Below, in pieces: positions 41,744 through 50,703 of a DNA stretch of 64,000 bases. The notes under the pieces are model-generated. The model ran no database searches. It was not told the origin of the DNA and was given only the letters and a program-made list of their open reading frames with translations. Both the position numbers and the translations under genes were made by a program. Position 1 is the first letter of the stretch. Every line of letters starts with the position of its first letter. Source of the DNA: Streptomyces cyaneus (GTDB lineage: Bacteria > Actinomycetota > Actinomycetes > Streptomycetales > Streptomycetaceae); the NCBI RefSeq assembly GCF_004028635.1, contig NZ_RQJW01000005.1, positions 62,001 through 126,000 on the forward strand, in the 5' to 3' direction.

Positions 41744-42919
41744 TCACCCGAACGGGAACCCCGTGTATCCCTCGGCCAGATCCGTCTCGGCCGCCCTCGA
41801 CCCCGCGATCCGCTCCAGTCGCGCCAGCTGGAGCCGGTCCTCGAAGGGCGTGGCGTCGGGGGCGCGGTGCAGCAGCGTCGTCATGTCGTACGAGAACCGC
41901 TCGGCCTGCCAGACGCGGCGCAGACAGGTCTCGGAGTAGGCGTCGAGGAGCTCCGCCGAACCGGTCCGCCGCTCGTGCGTCAACGCCCTCGCGAAGGTGA
42001 CGACGTCACCGACGGCCAGGTTCAGGCCCTTCGCGCCGGTCGGCGGCACGATGTGTGCCGCGTCACCGGCGAGGAAGAGACGGCCGTGGCGCATGGGCTC
42101 GTGGACGTAGGACCGCATGGGCGTGACCGACTTCTGGGTGATGGGTCCGCGCTCCAGGCGCCAGTCGTCGGCGGTCTCGAAGCGGCGCTCCAGCTCGGCC
42201 CAGATCGCGTCGTCGCTCCACGCCTCGGCGTCCGTGCCCTCGGGCACCTGGAGGTAGAGGCGGGAGACGGACGGGGAGCGCATGGACAGCAGGGCGAAGC
42301 CGCGGTCGTGGCGGGCGTAGACGAGTTCGTCGTGCGAGGGCGGTACGTCGGCGAGGATGCCGAGCCAGCCGAAGGGGTACGTCCGCTCGAAGACCCGGGT
42401 GAGCTCGGCGGGGATCGCCTTGCGGGACACGCCCCAGAAGCCGTCGCAGCCGACGACGTAGTCGCATTCGAGGACGACCTCGCTCCCCTCGTACCGGAAG
42501 CGCACGCGCGGGCTGTCGGTGTCCGCGCCCTCGACGGCCAGGGCCTCCGCCTCGAAGAGCAGCGGGCCGCCCTCCTTGAGTTGGAGGGCGATGAGGTCCT
42601 TGCAGACCTCGGTCTGGGCGTAGACCATCACGGACCGGCCGCCGGTGAGGGCGGGGAAGTCGACGCGGTGGCGCTGCCTGTCGAAGCGGAGCTCGATGCC
42701 GTCGTGGCGCAGGCCCTCGCGGTCCATGCGCTCCGCGGCGCCGGCCGCGCGCAGCACGTCCACCGTGCCCTGCTCCAGGATTCCGGCGCGCTGGCGGTGT
42801 TCGACGTAGGCGCGGTCGCGGCTCTCCAGGACGACCGAGTCGATGCCGGCGTTGTGGAGCAGCCGGGCGAGGAGGAGGCCGGCGGGGCCCGCTCCGATGA
42901 TGCCGACGGTGGTGCGCAT
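41744..42919 (-). CDS. pobA: 4-hydroxybenzoate 3-monooxygenase
   Basis: 391 residues from the ATG at 42919 (AAGGGAAG upstream), matching the usual ~394. A flavin monooxygenase that makes protocatechuate from 4-hydroxybenzoate with NAD(P)H and oxygen. FAD motif VGIIGAGPAGLLLARLL, the RAGILEQGTVDVL segment, DG motif YVVGCDGFWGVSRK and GD motif GRLFLAGDAAHIVPPTGAKGLNLAVGDV. Single-gene unit with a palindrome upstream. Confidence 0.94.
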   Translation of the reverse strand: MRTTVGIIGAGPAGLLLARLLHNAGIDSVVLESRDRAYVEHRQRAGILEQGTVDVLRAAGAAERMDREGLRHDGIELRFDRQRHRVDFPALTGGRSVMVYAQTEVCKDLIALQLKEGGPLLFEAEALAVEGADTDSPRVRFRYEGSEVVLECDYVVGCDGFWGVSRKAIPAELTRVFERTYPFGWLGILADVPPSHDELVYARHDRGFALLSMRSPSVSRLYLQVPEGTDAEAWSDDAIWAELERRFETADDWRLERGPITQKSVTPMRSYVHEPMRHGRLFLAGDAAHIVPPTGAKGLNLAVGDVVTFARALTHERRTGSAELLDAYSETCLRRVWQAERFSYDMTTLLHRAPDATPFEDRLQLARLERIAGSRAAETDLAEGYTGFPFG

Positions 42920-42966
42920 CGGTCGCTTCCCTTCGCTGTTCGTCACTGTTCCATCGTTGTTCGCCA

Positions 42967-42984
42967 GGTGAAGTTTCATTCACC
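42967..42984. promoter_or_regulatory. Palindrome upstream of pobA
   Basis: GGTGAA-gtttca-TTCACC, perfect six-base arms, about 48 bases upstream of the pobA start. A plausible operator for an unlinked PobR-type (IclR or AraC) regulator; none is encoded next door. Confidence 0.4.
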
Positions 42985-43068
42985 ATTTCCTGACGCGAGT
43001 CTCCGGCCGCGCACGCCCGCTGTCAACGGTTGCGCGTGAACTCTTGAAGGGAAGGAGAGACTCGGAAG

Positions 43069-43152
43069 TGCCCAGAGCCGGACTTGAACCGGCACGCCCG
43101 CGAAGGGGCAGCGAGGTTTAAGCTCGCCGTGTCTGCATTCCACCATCTGGGC
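43069..43152 (-). tRNA. bldA: tRNA-Leu(UAA), the bldA tRNA
   Basis: 84 nt on the minus strand. Acceptor stem GCCCAGA/TCTGGGC with discriminator A; class II variable arm (TGCCCCTTCGCGGGCG); T arm GCCGG-TTCAAGT-CCGGC. The anticodon arm is GCGAG-CTTAAAC-CTCGC, giving anticodon TAA, which reads TTA. In Streptomyces this tRNA is bldA, whose charged form limits translation of TTA-containing developmental and antibiotic genes. The CCA end is not encoded. The 43153-43543 stretch up to the ABC gene holds its promoter side and an AT-rich patch (43224-43242) but no other gene. Confidence 0.96.
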
Positions 43153-43543
43153 AGGCCATGGGCTCCGCATCGAGGTTCCGAGCCTATCGGGATACATCCC
43201 CCGAACAGCGGACGGGCGGACCGATGTTGTCTTATTTTATTGACGTCTGAGGGTGCATCAGCCCACGGAACGCGCCATCCGCACTTGCCAATAGCCTTAC
43301 GTGCGGCGCTCGGCGGCGCATACGGAATGACGGAATTTCACCGTCCGAACGAGGACGCTCCACCTGTTCCTGACACGAACACCCGTCAGGGTTCCTCGTC
43401 ATCCTCAGGTATGACACGACGGTGCCCGGTCCCTCCGGAGTCTGCCTTCGGAACCAGAACAGCGACTGACTACACGGCGGCACTCGGCCGGGACGATGGA
43501 TGACGTCCTCGAACACACCGTCGTCCCTCAGGAGCGCCTTCTC

Positions 43544-44314
43544 GTGACCACCGCATCCATCGCCGACCGGGCCACCAGCGTGGCCGCGCGTGCCACGGAT
43601 CTGTCGAAGATCTACGGACAGGGCGAGACCCAGGTGGTCGCCCTGGACCGGGTCTCCGTCGACTTCCGGCAGGCCGAGTTCACCGCGATCATGGGCCCGT
43701 CCGGCTCCGGCAAGTCCACGCTGATGCACTGCGTCGCCGGCCTGGACACCTTCTCGTCCGGCTCGGTGCGCATCGGTGACACCGAGCTGGGCTCCCTGAA
43801 GGACAAGCAGCTCACCAAGCTGCGCCGGGACAAGATCGGTTTCATCTTCCAGGCGTTCAACCTGCTGCCGACGTTGACGGCCCTGGAGAACATCACCCTC
43901 CCGATGGACATCGCGGGCCGCAAGGCTGACAAGCAGTGGCTGGATTCGGTCATCCGGATGGTGGGCCTGGCCGATCGCCTCAGTCACCGCCCCGCCCAGC
44001 TCTCCGGCGGCCAGCAGCAGCGCGTCGCCGTGGCCCGCGCCCTGGCCTCCAAGCCCGAGATCATCTTCGGCGACGAGCCGACCGGAAACCTCGACTCGCG
44101 CTCGGGCGCCGAGGTGCTGGGCTTCCTGCGCAACTCCGTACGGGAGTTGGGGCAGACCGTGGTGATGGTGACCCACGACCCGGTGGCCGCGGCGTACGCG
44201 GACCGGGTGGTGTTCCTCGCGGACGGCCGGATCGTCGACGAGATGTACAAGCCCACCGCGGACAACGTCCTCGACTTCATGAAGCAGTTCGACGCGAAGG
44301 GCCGCACCAGCTGA
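43544..44314 (+). CDS. MacB/LolD-type ABC transporter ATP-binding protein
   Basis: 256 residues from the GTG at 43544, chosen because AGGAG lies at 43530; an ATG at 43496 would add 16 residues. Walker A GPSGSGKST, Q-loop FIFQAFNLLPTL, signature LSGGQQQRVAVARAL, Walker B EIIFGDEPTGNLD and a His switch in VMVTHDP. It pairs with the FtsX-like permease whose ATG overlaps its stop (TGATG). Confidence 0.93.
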   Translation: MTTASIADRATSVAARATDLSKIYGQGETQVVALDRVSVDFRQAEFTAIMGPSGSGKSTLMHCVAGLDTFSSGSVRIGDTELGSLKDKQLTKLRRDKIGFIFQAFNLLPTLTALENITLPMDIAGRKADKQWLDSVIRMVGLADRLSHRPAQLSGGQQQRVAVARALASKPEIIFGDEPTGNLDSRSGAEVLGFLRNSVRELGQTVVMVTHDPVAAAYADRVVFLADGRIVDEMYKPTADNVLDFMKQFDAKGRTS

Positions 44315-46848
44315 TGTTCCGCACCGCCCTGCGCAACGTACTCGCGCACAAGGCCCGGCTGTTGATGACCGTGCTCGCCGTCATGCTCGGCGTCGCCTTC
44401 GTCTCCGGCACCCTGGTCTTCGCCGACACCCTCTCCAACGCCTTCCGCAACCAGTCGGCGAAGAGCTACGACGACGTCGCCGTCGCCATCACCTCGCACG
44501 CCGACCCGGACGACGCCAAGGAGGAGCCCGGCCTCTCCCGGAAGACCCTCGACAAGATCGCCGCCGTGGACGGCGTCGCCGGCGCGTACGGCCGCGTCGA
44601 GGGCTTCGCCGGGGTAGCCGACCCCGACGGGAAGCTGATCGGCGTCGGCTGGTCCAACAAGGGCTCCAACTTCGCTCCCGGCAAGGACGGCAAGGACACC
44701 GCCTACACGTTCACCGACGGCTCCGGCCCGGTGAAGGACGATCAGATCGCCCTGGACAAGGACTCCGCCGCCAAGGGCGAGTACCAGGTCGGCGACCGGG
44801 TCCGCGTCGCGACCAACGGGCCGGTGAAGGAGTACACCCTCAGCGGCGTCTTCACCACCGACGACGGCGCCGTGAACGCCGGCGGCAGCCTCGTCCTCTT
44901 CGACACCGCGGTCGCCCAGAAGCAGTACCTCAAGCCGGGCTACTTCGAGAGCGCCACCGTCACCGCCGCCCCCGGCGCGTCCGACGCGAAGATCCTGGAC
45001 GCGGTCCAGCCGCTGCTGCCGGACACCGCCGAGGCCAAGACCGGCCAGGCGCTCGCCGACGAGCAGGCCGAGCAGATCGAGCAGGGTATGAGCTCGCTCA
45101 AGCAGGTGCTGCTCGGCTTCGCGGGCATCGCGCTCTTCGTCGGGATCTTCCTGATCTCCAACACCTTCACGATGCTGGTCGCCCAGCGCACGAAGGAGAT
45201 CGCCCTGATGCGCGCCGTCGGTGCGTCGCGCAAGCAGATCACCCGCTCGGTGCTCGCCGAGGCCGCGGTGGTGGGCCTGGTCGCCTCGGTGATCGGCTTC
45301 GTCCTCGGCATCGGCCTCGCGGTCGGTCTGCGCTCCGGAATGGCCGCGTTCGACATGAAGATTCCGGGCGGCCCGCTGATCATCTCCGCCACGCCGGTGA
45401 TCGCCGCGATCGGCGTCGGTGTGCTGATCACGATGTTCGCCGCCTGGCTGCCCGGCCGCCGGGCCGCGAAGATCCCGCCGGTGGCGGCCATGAACAGCGT
45501 CCACGCGGTGGCCACCACCAAGTCGCTGGTGGTGCGCAACTCCATCGGTGCGGCCATCACCGCTCTGGGCGCTGCCGCGATCGTGACGGGTGCCTCGGCC
45601 GGCGGCGACGACGGCCGGATGTACATCGGGGCGGGCGCGTTCTTCGCGCTGATCGGTGTGATCATCCTGATCCCGCTGCTGTCCCGGCCCGTGATCGCGC
45701 TCGTCCGTCCGCTGCTGGTCGGCCCGTTCGGGGTGGCCGGCAAGCTGGCCGGCCAGAACGCGGTCCGCAATCCGCGCCGTACCGGCGCCACCGCCTCGGC
45801 GCTGGCGATCGGGCTGACGCTGGTGACCGGCCTGTCGGTGCTCGGTATCACCGTCGGCACGGCCATCGACAAGATGACCACGGCCAACATCAAGGCCGAC
45901 TACATGGTCTCGATGGCGAACGGCGGCGACCTCGACCAGACCGCACTGACGGCGCTGGAGAAGGCCAAGGGCGTCTCGGCGGTCTCGCCGCAGCAGGACG
46001 TCTACTTCCAGGCCGGTGACGAGGACTTCGTGTCCGCTTCGGCGGTCACGCCGGGCGACATCGAGCAGGTCCTGAACGTCGACGTCGTCAGCGGCAACAT
46101 CGGCTCGCTCGCCAAGGGGCAGATCGCGGTCGCCGAGAAGACGGCCAAGAGCAAGGGCTGGAAGACCGGCGACAGCGTCCCCGTCACCTTCAACGACGAG
46201 AAGAAGGACACCCTGACGATCGGCGCCGTCTTCAAGGACAGCGAGTTCCTCTCCCCCGTCCTCGTCGACACGAAGGTCGTGAACCCGCACGAGGTGAAGC
46301 CGTACATCCGGCAGATCTTCGTGAAGGTGGACGGCGGCCAGTCCGCGGCGAACGAGAAGGTCCTCATCGACGCGCTGGGCGACAACCCCGCGATCACGGT
46401 CATGGACCGGCAGGACATCCGCAACGAGTTCGGCGGCGCCATCAACACCCTGCTGAACATCATGTACGGCCTGCTGGCGATGGCCCTGATCATCGCGGTG
46501 CTGGGCGTCGTCAACACCCTCGCGATGTCGGTCTTCGAACGGCAGCAGGAGATCGGCATGCTGCGGGCGATCGGTCTCGACCGGCGCCGGGTGAAGCGGA
46601 TGGTCCGGCTGGAGGCCGTGGTCATCTCGGTGTTCGGCGCGGTGGTCGGCATCGGTCTCGGCTCGTTCCTCGGCTGGGCGATCGGCGAAACCTTCGCGGA
46701 CCAGGTCCCGGGCTACGCGCTGGTCCTGCCCTGGGACCGGATCGGGATCTTCCTGGTGCTGGCCGCGCTGGTGGGCGTCCTGGCCTCGCTGTGGCCGGCC
46801 CGCAGCGCCGCCAAGCTGAACATGCTCAACGCGATCAAGGCCGAGTAG
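44314..46848 (+). CDS. FtsX-like (MacB-type) ABC transporter permease
   Basis: 844 residues with two FtsX repeats: an N-terminal membrane helix (LLMTVLAVMLGVAFVSGTLVF), a periplasm-side domain of about 240 residues, helices around VLLGFAGIALFVGIFLISNTFTMLVAQR, a middle helix set, a second external domain, and terminal helices (LLNIMYGLLAMALIIAVLGVVNTLAM, IGIFLVLAALVGVLASLWPAR). Proteins of this type export or extract peptides, lipids or drugs by mechanotransmission; substrate unknown. Coupled to its ATPase. Confidence 0.92.
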   Translation: MFRTALRNVLAHKARLLMTVLAVMLGVAFVSGTLVFADTLSNAFRNQSAKSYDDVAVAITSHADPDDAKEEPGLSRKTLDKIAAVDGVAGAYGRVEGFAGVADPDGKLIGVGWSNKGSNFAPGKDGKDTAYTFTDGSGPVKDDQIALDKDSAAKGEYQVGDRVRVATNGPVKEYTLSGVFTTDDGAVNAGGSLVLFDTAVAQKQYLKPGYFESATVTAAPGASDAKILDAVQPLLPDTAEAKTGQALADEQAEQIEQGMSSLKQVLLGFAGIALFVGIFLISNTFTMLVAQRTKEIALMRAVGASRKQITRSVLAEAAVVGLVASVIGFVLGIGLAVGLRSGMAAFDMKIPGGPLIISATPVIAAIGVGVLITMFAAWLPGRRAAKIPPVAAMNSVHAVATTKSLVVRNSIGAAITALGAAAIVTGASAGGDDGRMYIGAGAFFALIGVIILIPLLSRPVIALVRPLLVGPFGVAGKLAGQNAVRNPRRTGATASALAIGLTLVTGLSVLGITVGTAIDKMTTANIKADYMVSMANGGDLDQTALTALEKAKGVSAVSPQQDVYFQAGDEDFVSASAVTPGDIEQVLNVDVVSGNIGSLAKGQIAVAEKTAKSKGWKTGDSVPVTFNDEKKDTLTIGAVFKDSEFLSPVLVDTKVVNPHEVKPYIRQIFVKVDGGQSAANEKVLIDALGDNPAITVMDRQDIRNEFGGAINTLLNIMYGLLAMALIIAVLGVVNTLAMSVFERQQEIGMLRAIGLDRRRVKRMVRLEAVVISVFGAVVGIGLGSFLGWAIGETFADQVPGYALVLPWDRIGIFLVLAALVGVLASLWPARSAAKLNMLNAIKAE

Positions 46849-46865
46849 CCACGCCCCGGCACACC

Positions 46866-46906
46866 GAAGGGCCGGGCTTCCCCACGACGGGGGAGCCCGG
46901 CCCTTC
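46866..46906. terminator. Bidirectional hairpin terminator
   Basis: GAAGGGCCGGGCT (46866-46878) pairs perfectly with AGCCCGGCCCTTC (46894-46906), and an inner TCCCC/GGGGG extends the stem. It lies between the convergent permease and cyclopropane synthase genes. Confidence 0.87.
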
Positions 46907-46920
46907 CGCTTGCGTCCGGA

Positions 46921-48234
46921 TCAACCGCGCCCGGTCTCCGTCCACTTGCGGGCCCGCAGCGGCATCCCGGAGTCACCGGAATCGGGTGTTCTGACGGCCA
47001 GCACCTGGTTGACCCCGATGCGATTGCGCTCGAAAGCGAGTGCGCAGGCGGCCATGTACAGCTGCCAGACGCGGGCGCGCCCCGGGCTGGTGAGCTTGAC
47101 GGCCCGCGCCCAGTCGGCCTCCAGGTTGGCGACCCAGCGGCGCAGGGTCAGGGCGTAGTGCTCCCGGAGCGACTCCATGTCACGCACCTCGAAGCCGGCC
47201 CGCTCCAGCTGGGCGACGGTGACGCCGATGGGCTGGAGCTCGCCGTCGGGGAAGACGTAGGAGTCGATGAACTCGTCGACCTGGTACGTGGATTCGTCGC
47301 GCTGCGGCCGCCGCCCGATCTGGTGGTTGAGCAGCCGCCCACCGGGCTTCAGCAGCCGGTACAGCACATCGGCGTACTCCAGATACCGCTCGGCGCCGAC
47401 GTGTTCGGCCATGCCGATGGAGGAGAGGGCGTCGTAGGGCCCGTCTTCGACGTCCCGGTAGTCCTGTACGCGGATCTCCACCTTGTCGGTGAGCCCCTCG
47501 TCGGCGACGCGCTTGCGGGCGTACGCCGCCTGCTCCTGGGAGAGGGTGATGCCGACGACGCTCACGCCGTACTCGCGGGCGGCGTGCACGGCCATGGCGC
47601 CCCAGCCGCAGCCGACGTCGAGCAGCCGCAGGCCGGGTCTCAGGGCGAGCTTGCGGCAGATGAGGTCGAGCTTGTCGTGCTGGGCGGCTTCGAGGGTGCC
47701 GTGCGGGGGCGGGGCCGACCAGTAGGCGCAGGAGTACACCATGGACGGCCCGAGGACGATCTCGTAGAAGTCGTTGCCGACGTCGTAGTGATGGCTGATG
47801 GCGCGTCTGTCGGTGCGCTTGGTGTGCAGATGGCCGCGGACCCGGCGCACCTCCTCCGGCGGCGGCGCGGGCGGCAGCGGAAGCCCGCCGAGCTTGACCA
47901 GCCCGCGTACGGCGGCCCGCACTTCGGGATCCCGGAGCGCCTGAGCCAGGCTCCGGGCGTCCTCCCCCCGCTCCCACACGAGTCCGGCGAGCAGGTCGAG
48001 GGCGGCGTACAGATCCCCCTCGATGTCGAGGTCCCCCGCGACCCAGGCCCGGGAGAGCCCCAGCTCACCGGGTTTGAACAACAACCGCCGCACGGCACGG
48101 CGATTGCGTACGACCAGGGTCGGCGCGCCCGGCGGACCCGCCTGCGAACCGTCCCAGGCGCGGATACGCACCGGGAGCGGAACTCCCAGCAACTGTTCCA
48201 GCAGGCCCTTCAGCCGCACAGCGGCGTCTGCCAT
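46921..48234 (-). CDS. Cyclopropane-fatty-acyl-phospholipid synthase family methyltransferase
   Basis: 437 residues from the ATG at 48234 (CGGAGG upstream). SAM-binding LLDVGCGWGAMAVHAAREYGV, lipid-site motifs HYDVGNDFYEIVLGPSMVYSCAYW and LSSIGMAEHVG, and C-terminal REHYALTLRRWVANLE. It transfers a methylene group from SAM to unsaturated phospholipid chains, or a methyl group as in 10-methyl branching. The N-terminal 110 residues match the usual Cfa lipid-binding domain. Confidence 0.92.
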   Translation of the reverse strand: MADAAVRLKGLLEQLLGVPLPVRIRAWDGSQAGPPGAPTLVVRNRRAVRRLLFKPGELGLSRAWVAGDLDIEGDLYAALDLLAGLVWERGEDARSLAQALRDPEVRAAVRGLVKLGGLPLPPAPPPEEVRRVRGHLHTKRTDRRAISHHYDVGNDFYEIVLGPSMVYSCAYWSAPPPHGTLEAAQHDKLDLICRKLALRPGLRLLDVGCGWGAMAVHAAREYGVSVVGITLSQEQAAYARKRVADEGLTDKVEIRVQDYRDVEDGPYDALSSIGMAEHVGAERYLEYADVLYRLLKPGGRLLNHQIGRRPQRDESTYQVDEFIDSYVFPDGELQPIGVTVAQLERAGFEVRDMESLREHYALTLRRWVANLEADWARAVKLTSPGRARVWQLYMAACALAFERNRIGVNQVLAVRTPDSGDSGMPLRARKWTETGRG

Positions 48235-48355
48235 GGCGCACACCTCCGTGATGGGATCCCGGAATGTCCAACACCACGTAAACACCTGGGAGCCCCGTGC
48301 GCAGTCCCCCACGCGCGTTACAGCTGGGCAAACAACCGTCCCGGAGGGACGAACG

Positions 48356-48397
48356 CCGAAGGACCTCCCGCACCACGGATGGCGGGAGGTCCTTCGG
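48356..48397 (-). terminator. Hairpin terminator of ndh
   Basis: A perfect 16-bp stem (CCGAAGGACCTCCCGC at 48356-48371 with its complement at 48382-48397) with a 10-nt loop, 23 bases beyond the ndh stop on the minus strand. Confidence 0.85.
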
Positions 48398-48419
48398 TTG
48401 GTTCAGCGACCGGCGAGGG

Positions 48420-49826
48420 TCAGGAGGCCTTGGCCTTCTCGCCCTTGTCGGCCTTGTCAGCCTTGTCGGTCTTGCTCGCGGCAGCGACCGGCGCCGGCTT
48501 GGCGGCCTCGTAGAACTCCTCGCGCGGGTGCTCCATCGCGCCGAGGGAGACGACCTCGCGCTTGAGGAACATGCCGAGGGTCCAGTCGGCGAAGACGCGG
48601 ACCTTGCGGTTCCAGGTCGGCATCGCCAGGCCGTGGTAGCCGCGGTGCATGTACCAGGCGAGACGGCCCTTGAGCTTGATCTTCATCTTGCCCATGACGA
48701 TCATCGCCACGCCCTTGTGGAGGCCGAGGCCCGCCACCGCGCCCTTGTTGGCGTGCGAGTAGTCCTTCTGCGGGAAGCCCCGCATACCGGAGATCACGTT
48801 GTCGCCGAGGACGCGGGCCTGACGCAGCGCGTGCTGGGCGTTCGGCGGGCACCAGGCGTTGTCGTTGCCCGCCTTGCGGCCGACGAGGTCCGGGACCTGG
48901 GCGTTGTCGCCCGCGGCCCAGATGTAGTCCGTGCCCTTGACCTGGAGCGTCGTCTCGCAGTCGACGTGACCGCGGGGGCCGAGCGGCAGACCGAAGCGGG
49001 CGAGGGCCGGGTTCGGCTTGACGCCGGCCGTCCAGACGATCGTGTTGGAGTCGACCTCGAGGCCGTTCTTCAGCACGACGTGGCCGTCGACGCAGGAGTC
49101 CATCGAGGTGGAGAGGTAGACCTCGACCCCGCGGGCCTCCAGGTGCTCCTTGCCGTACAGGCCGAGCTTCGGGCCGACCTCGGGAAGGATCTTGTCGGCG
49201 GCGTCGACGAGGACGAACCGCATGTCCTCACGGGAGACGCTGGTGTAGTACTTGGCCGCGTCGCGGGCCATGTCCTCGACCTCGCCGATGGTCTCCGCAC
49301 CCGCGAAGCCACCGCCGACGAAGACGAAGGTGAGCGCCTTGCGGCGGATCTCCTCGTCGGTCGTGGAGTCGGCCTTGTCAAGCTGCTCGAGGACGTGGTT
49401 GCGCAGGCCGATGGCCTCCTCGATGCCCTTCATACCGATGCCCTGCTCGGCGAGGCCGGGGATCGGGAAGGTGCGGGAGACCGCGCCCATCGCGATAACC
49501 AGGTAGTCGAAGGCCAGCTCGTACGCCTCGCCGACCAGCGGGGCGATCGTGGCGACCTTGCGGTCCTGGTCGATGGTGGTGACCCGGCCGGTGAGGACCT
49601 CCGCCTTGGGCAGCACGCGTCGCAGCGGGACGACGACGTGGCGCGGGGAGATGCTGCCGGCGGCGGCTTCGGGGAGGAAGGGCTGGTAGGTCATGTACGA
49701 CCGGGGGTCGACGACCGTGACGGTCGCCTCGCCGTAGCGCATCTTCTTGAGAATGCGCCGAGCTGCGTACAGGCCTACGTACCCACCGCCTACTACGAGG
49801 ATCCTGGGACGCTCCGTGGTGCTCAT
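48420..49826 (-). CDS. ndh: Type II NADH dehydrogenase (NDH-2)
   Basis: 468 residues. A single-subunit, non-proton-pumping NADH:quinone oxidoreductase. FAD motif ILVVGGGYVGLYAAR, NAD motif FVFVGGGFAGAETIGEV, and the second FAD motif IWAAGDNAQVPDL. The C-terminal part (GVAMIVMGKMKIKLKGRLAWYMHRG and VRVFADWTLGMFLKREVV) provides the membrane-binding surface. The tail is a Lys/Ala/Asp repeat (KTDKADKADKGEKAKAS). A Rex-type operator lies about 320 bases upstream. Confidence 0.94.
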   Translation of the reverse strand: MSTTERPRILVVGGGYVGLYAARRILKKMRYGEATVTVVDPRSYMTYQPFLPEAAAGSISPRHVVVPLRRVLPKAEVLTGRVTTIDQDRKVATIAPLVGEAYELAFDYLVIAMGAVSRTFPIPGLAEQGIGMKGIEEAIGLRNHVLEQLDKADSTTDEEIRRKALTFVFVGGGFAGAETIGEVEDMARDAAKYYTSVSREDMRFVLVDAADKILPEVGPKLGLYGKEHLEARGVEVYLSTSMDSCVDGHVVLKNGLEVDSNTIVWTAGVKPNPALARFGLPLGPRGHVDCETTLQVKGTDYIWAAGDNAQVPDLVGRKAGNDNAWCPPNAQHALRQARVLGDNVISGMRGFPQKDYSHANKGAVAGLGLHKGVAMIVMGKMKIKLKGRLAWYMHRGYHGLAMPTWNRKVRVFADWTLGMFLKREVVSLGAMEHPREEFYEAAKPAPVAAASKTDKADKADKGEKAKAS

Positions 49827-50145
49827 GCCATCGAGTATCCACCCGTCTCAGGGGGGTCGCTCGTGCGCCCCTTCACAAGCTCTTGCAGGCCCTGTGCTAC
49901 ACTCCCCGGCCCGCGTGACGCAGGTCATGGTCACGATCGGGAACCAGGGTGCGTTACACCCCGTTGTCAATGCCGCGTGAGCTGCCTCTCTGGGTTTTCG
50001 GAGGCCCTGTGAGCGGGTCGAAACACCCTCCGGCGAGAGGCTCCCCGCCCACCCTTACACCGGCCATCTGAACATGTTCAAGGGCCTGTTCACCCCTCGG
50101 ACGGGTCAACCGACGCCGATCCGCGCCCCGACAGGGCAGAATTCC

Positions 50146-50164
50146 TTGTGAAGAACTTCACGAA
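50146..50164. promoter_or_regulatory. Rex operator-like palindrome upstream of ndh
   Basis: TTGTGAAGAACTTCACGAA matches the Rex operator pattern TTGTGAAxxxxTTCACAA at all but one or two positions. Rex senses NADH/NAD+ in Streptomyces and represses respiratory genes including ndh-type genes. It sits in the 547-bp gap 49827-50373, which has no gene; if it is the ndh operator the transcript has a leader of about 300 nt. Confidence 0.7.
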
Positions 50165-50373
50165 GTTTCTTCGGCGGGTGCCTCCGGAGGGTTCCCGAAG
50201 GGCCCGGAAGACCCCCTCGGGGGCGCTCATACGCTAGCCGACCTGCTCAGTCGGCGGCTACCGTCCAGTAGCAAACGAGACCCGGACCACCCTCCTGCGG
50301 CGGCCTGGATCACCGTTCACCCGTCAGGCACATTCCGCGCGCGCATGGACAGAAGTGTGCATAGCGTGCAGCC

Positions 50374-50622
50374 ATGATCACCTCACAGAAGGCCCTCAAG
50401 CGGGCCACCTCGCGAATAGTCTCGGTCGGCGCGGCTCTGGGCATCGCTCTCGCGGTGGGGGCGGCAACCGCCGCATCCGCTGCGGCAGCACCGTCCACCT
50501 CACGCGTCGTCACAAGGGCCGCGGACGGCGGCCACCACCATCACCACCACCACGACCACCACGGCCACGGCGACCACGACGGCGGGTCGTGCAGCGGCCT
50601 CCTGGTCCTTCTCTGCAATTGA
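50374..50622 (+). CDS. Small secreted histidine-rich protein
   Basis: 82 residues. A signal peptide (ISVGAALGIALAVGAATAASA-type, cleaved near residue 37) gives a mature peptide of about 45 residues containing GGHHHHHHHDHHGHGDHDGG: eleven His and three Asp in some 18 residues, then SCSGLLVLLCN with two Cys. It should bind Zn, Ni or Cu; it may buffer metal outside the cell or simply be a structural secreted peptide. A U-tailed terminator follows, supporting a real monocistronic gene. Confidence 0.75.
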   Translation: MITSQKALKRATSRIVSVGAALGIALAVGAATAASAAAAPSTSRVVTRAADGGHHHHHHHDHHGHGDHDGGSCSGLLVLLCN

Positions 50623-50647
50623 CGGACAGCCCGCACGGGCCAAGACG

Positions 50648-50688
50648 ACGGCCCCGGTTCCTCACCACGAGGTACCGGGGCCGTTTTG
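50648..50688 (+). terminator. Intrinsic terminator with U-tract
   Basis: ACGGCCCCGGT (50648-50658) pairs perfectly with ACCGGGGCCGT (50674-50684) and is followed by TTT. Also usable by the convergent ppx gene. Confidence 0.88.
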
Positions 50689-50703
50689 CGTCGCCGCCGC
50701 AGA

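Noticed and set aside
43220-43245. AT-rich patch as a site of horizontal insertion near the tRNA
   Set aside because: It is very short, with no flanking repeat of the tRNA end and no integrase; more likely promoter sequence.
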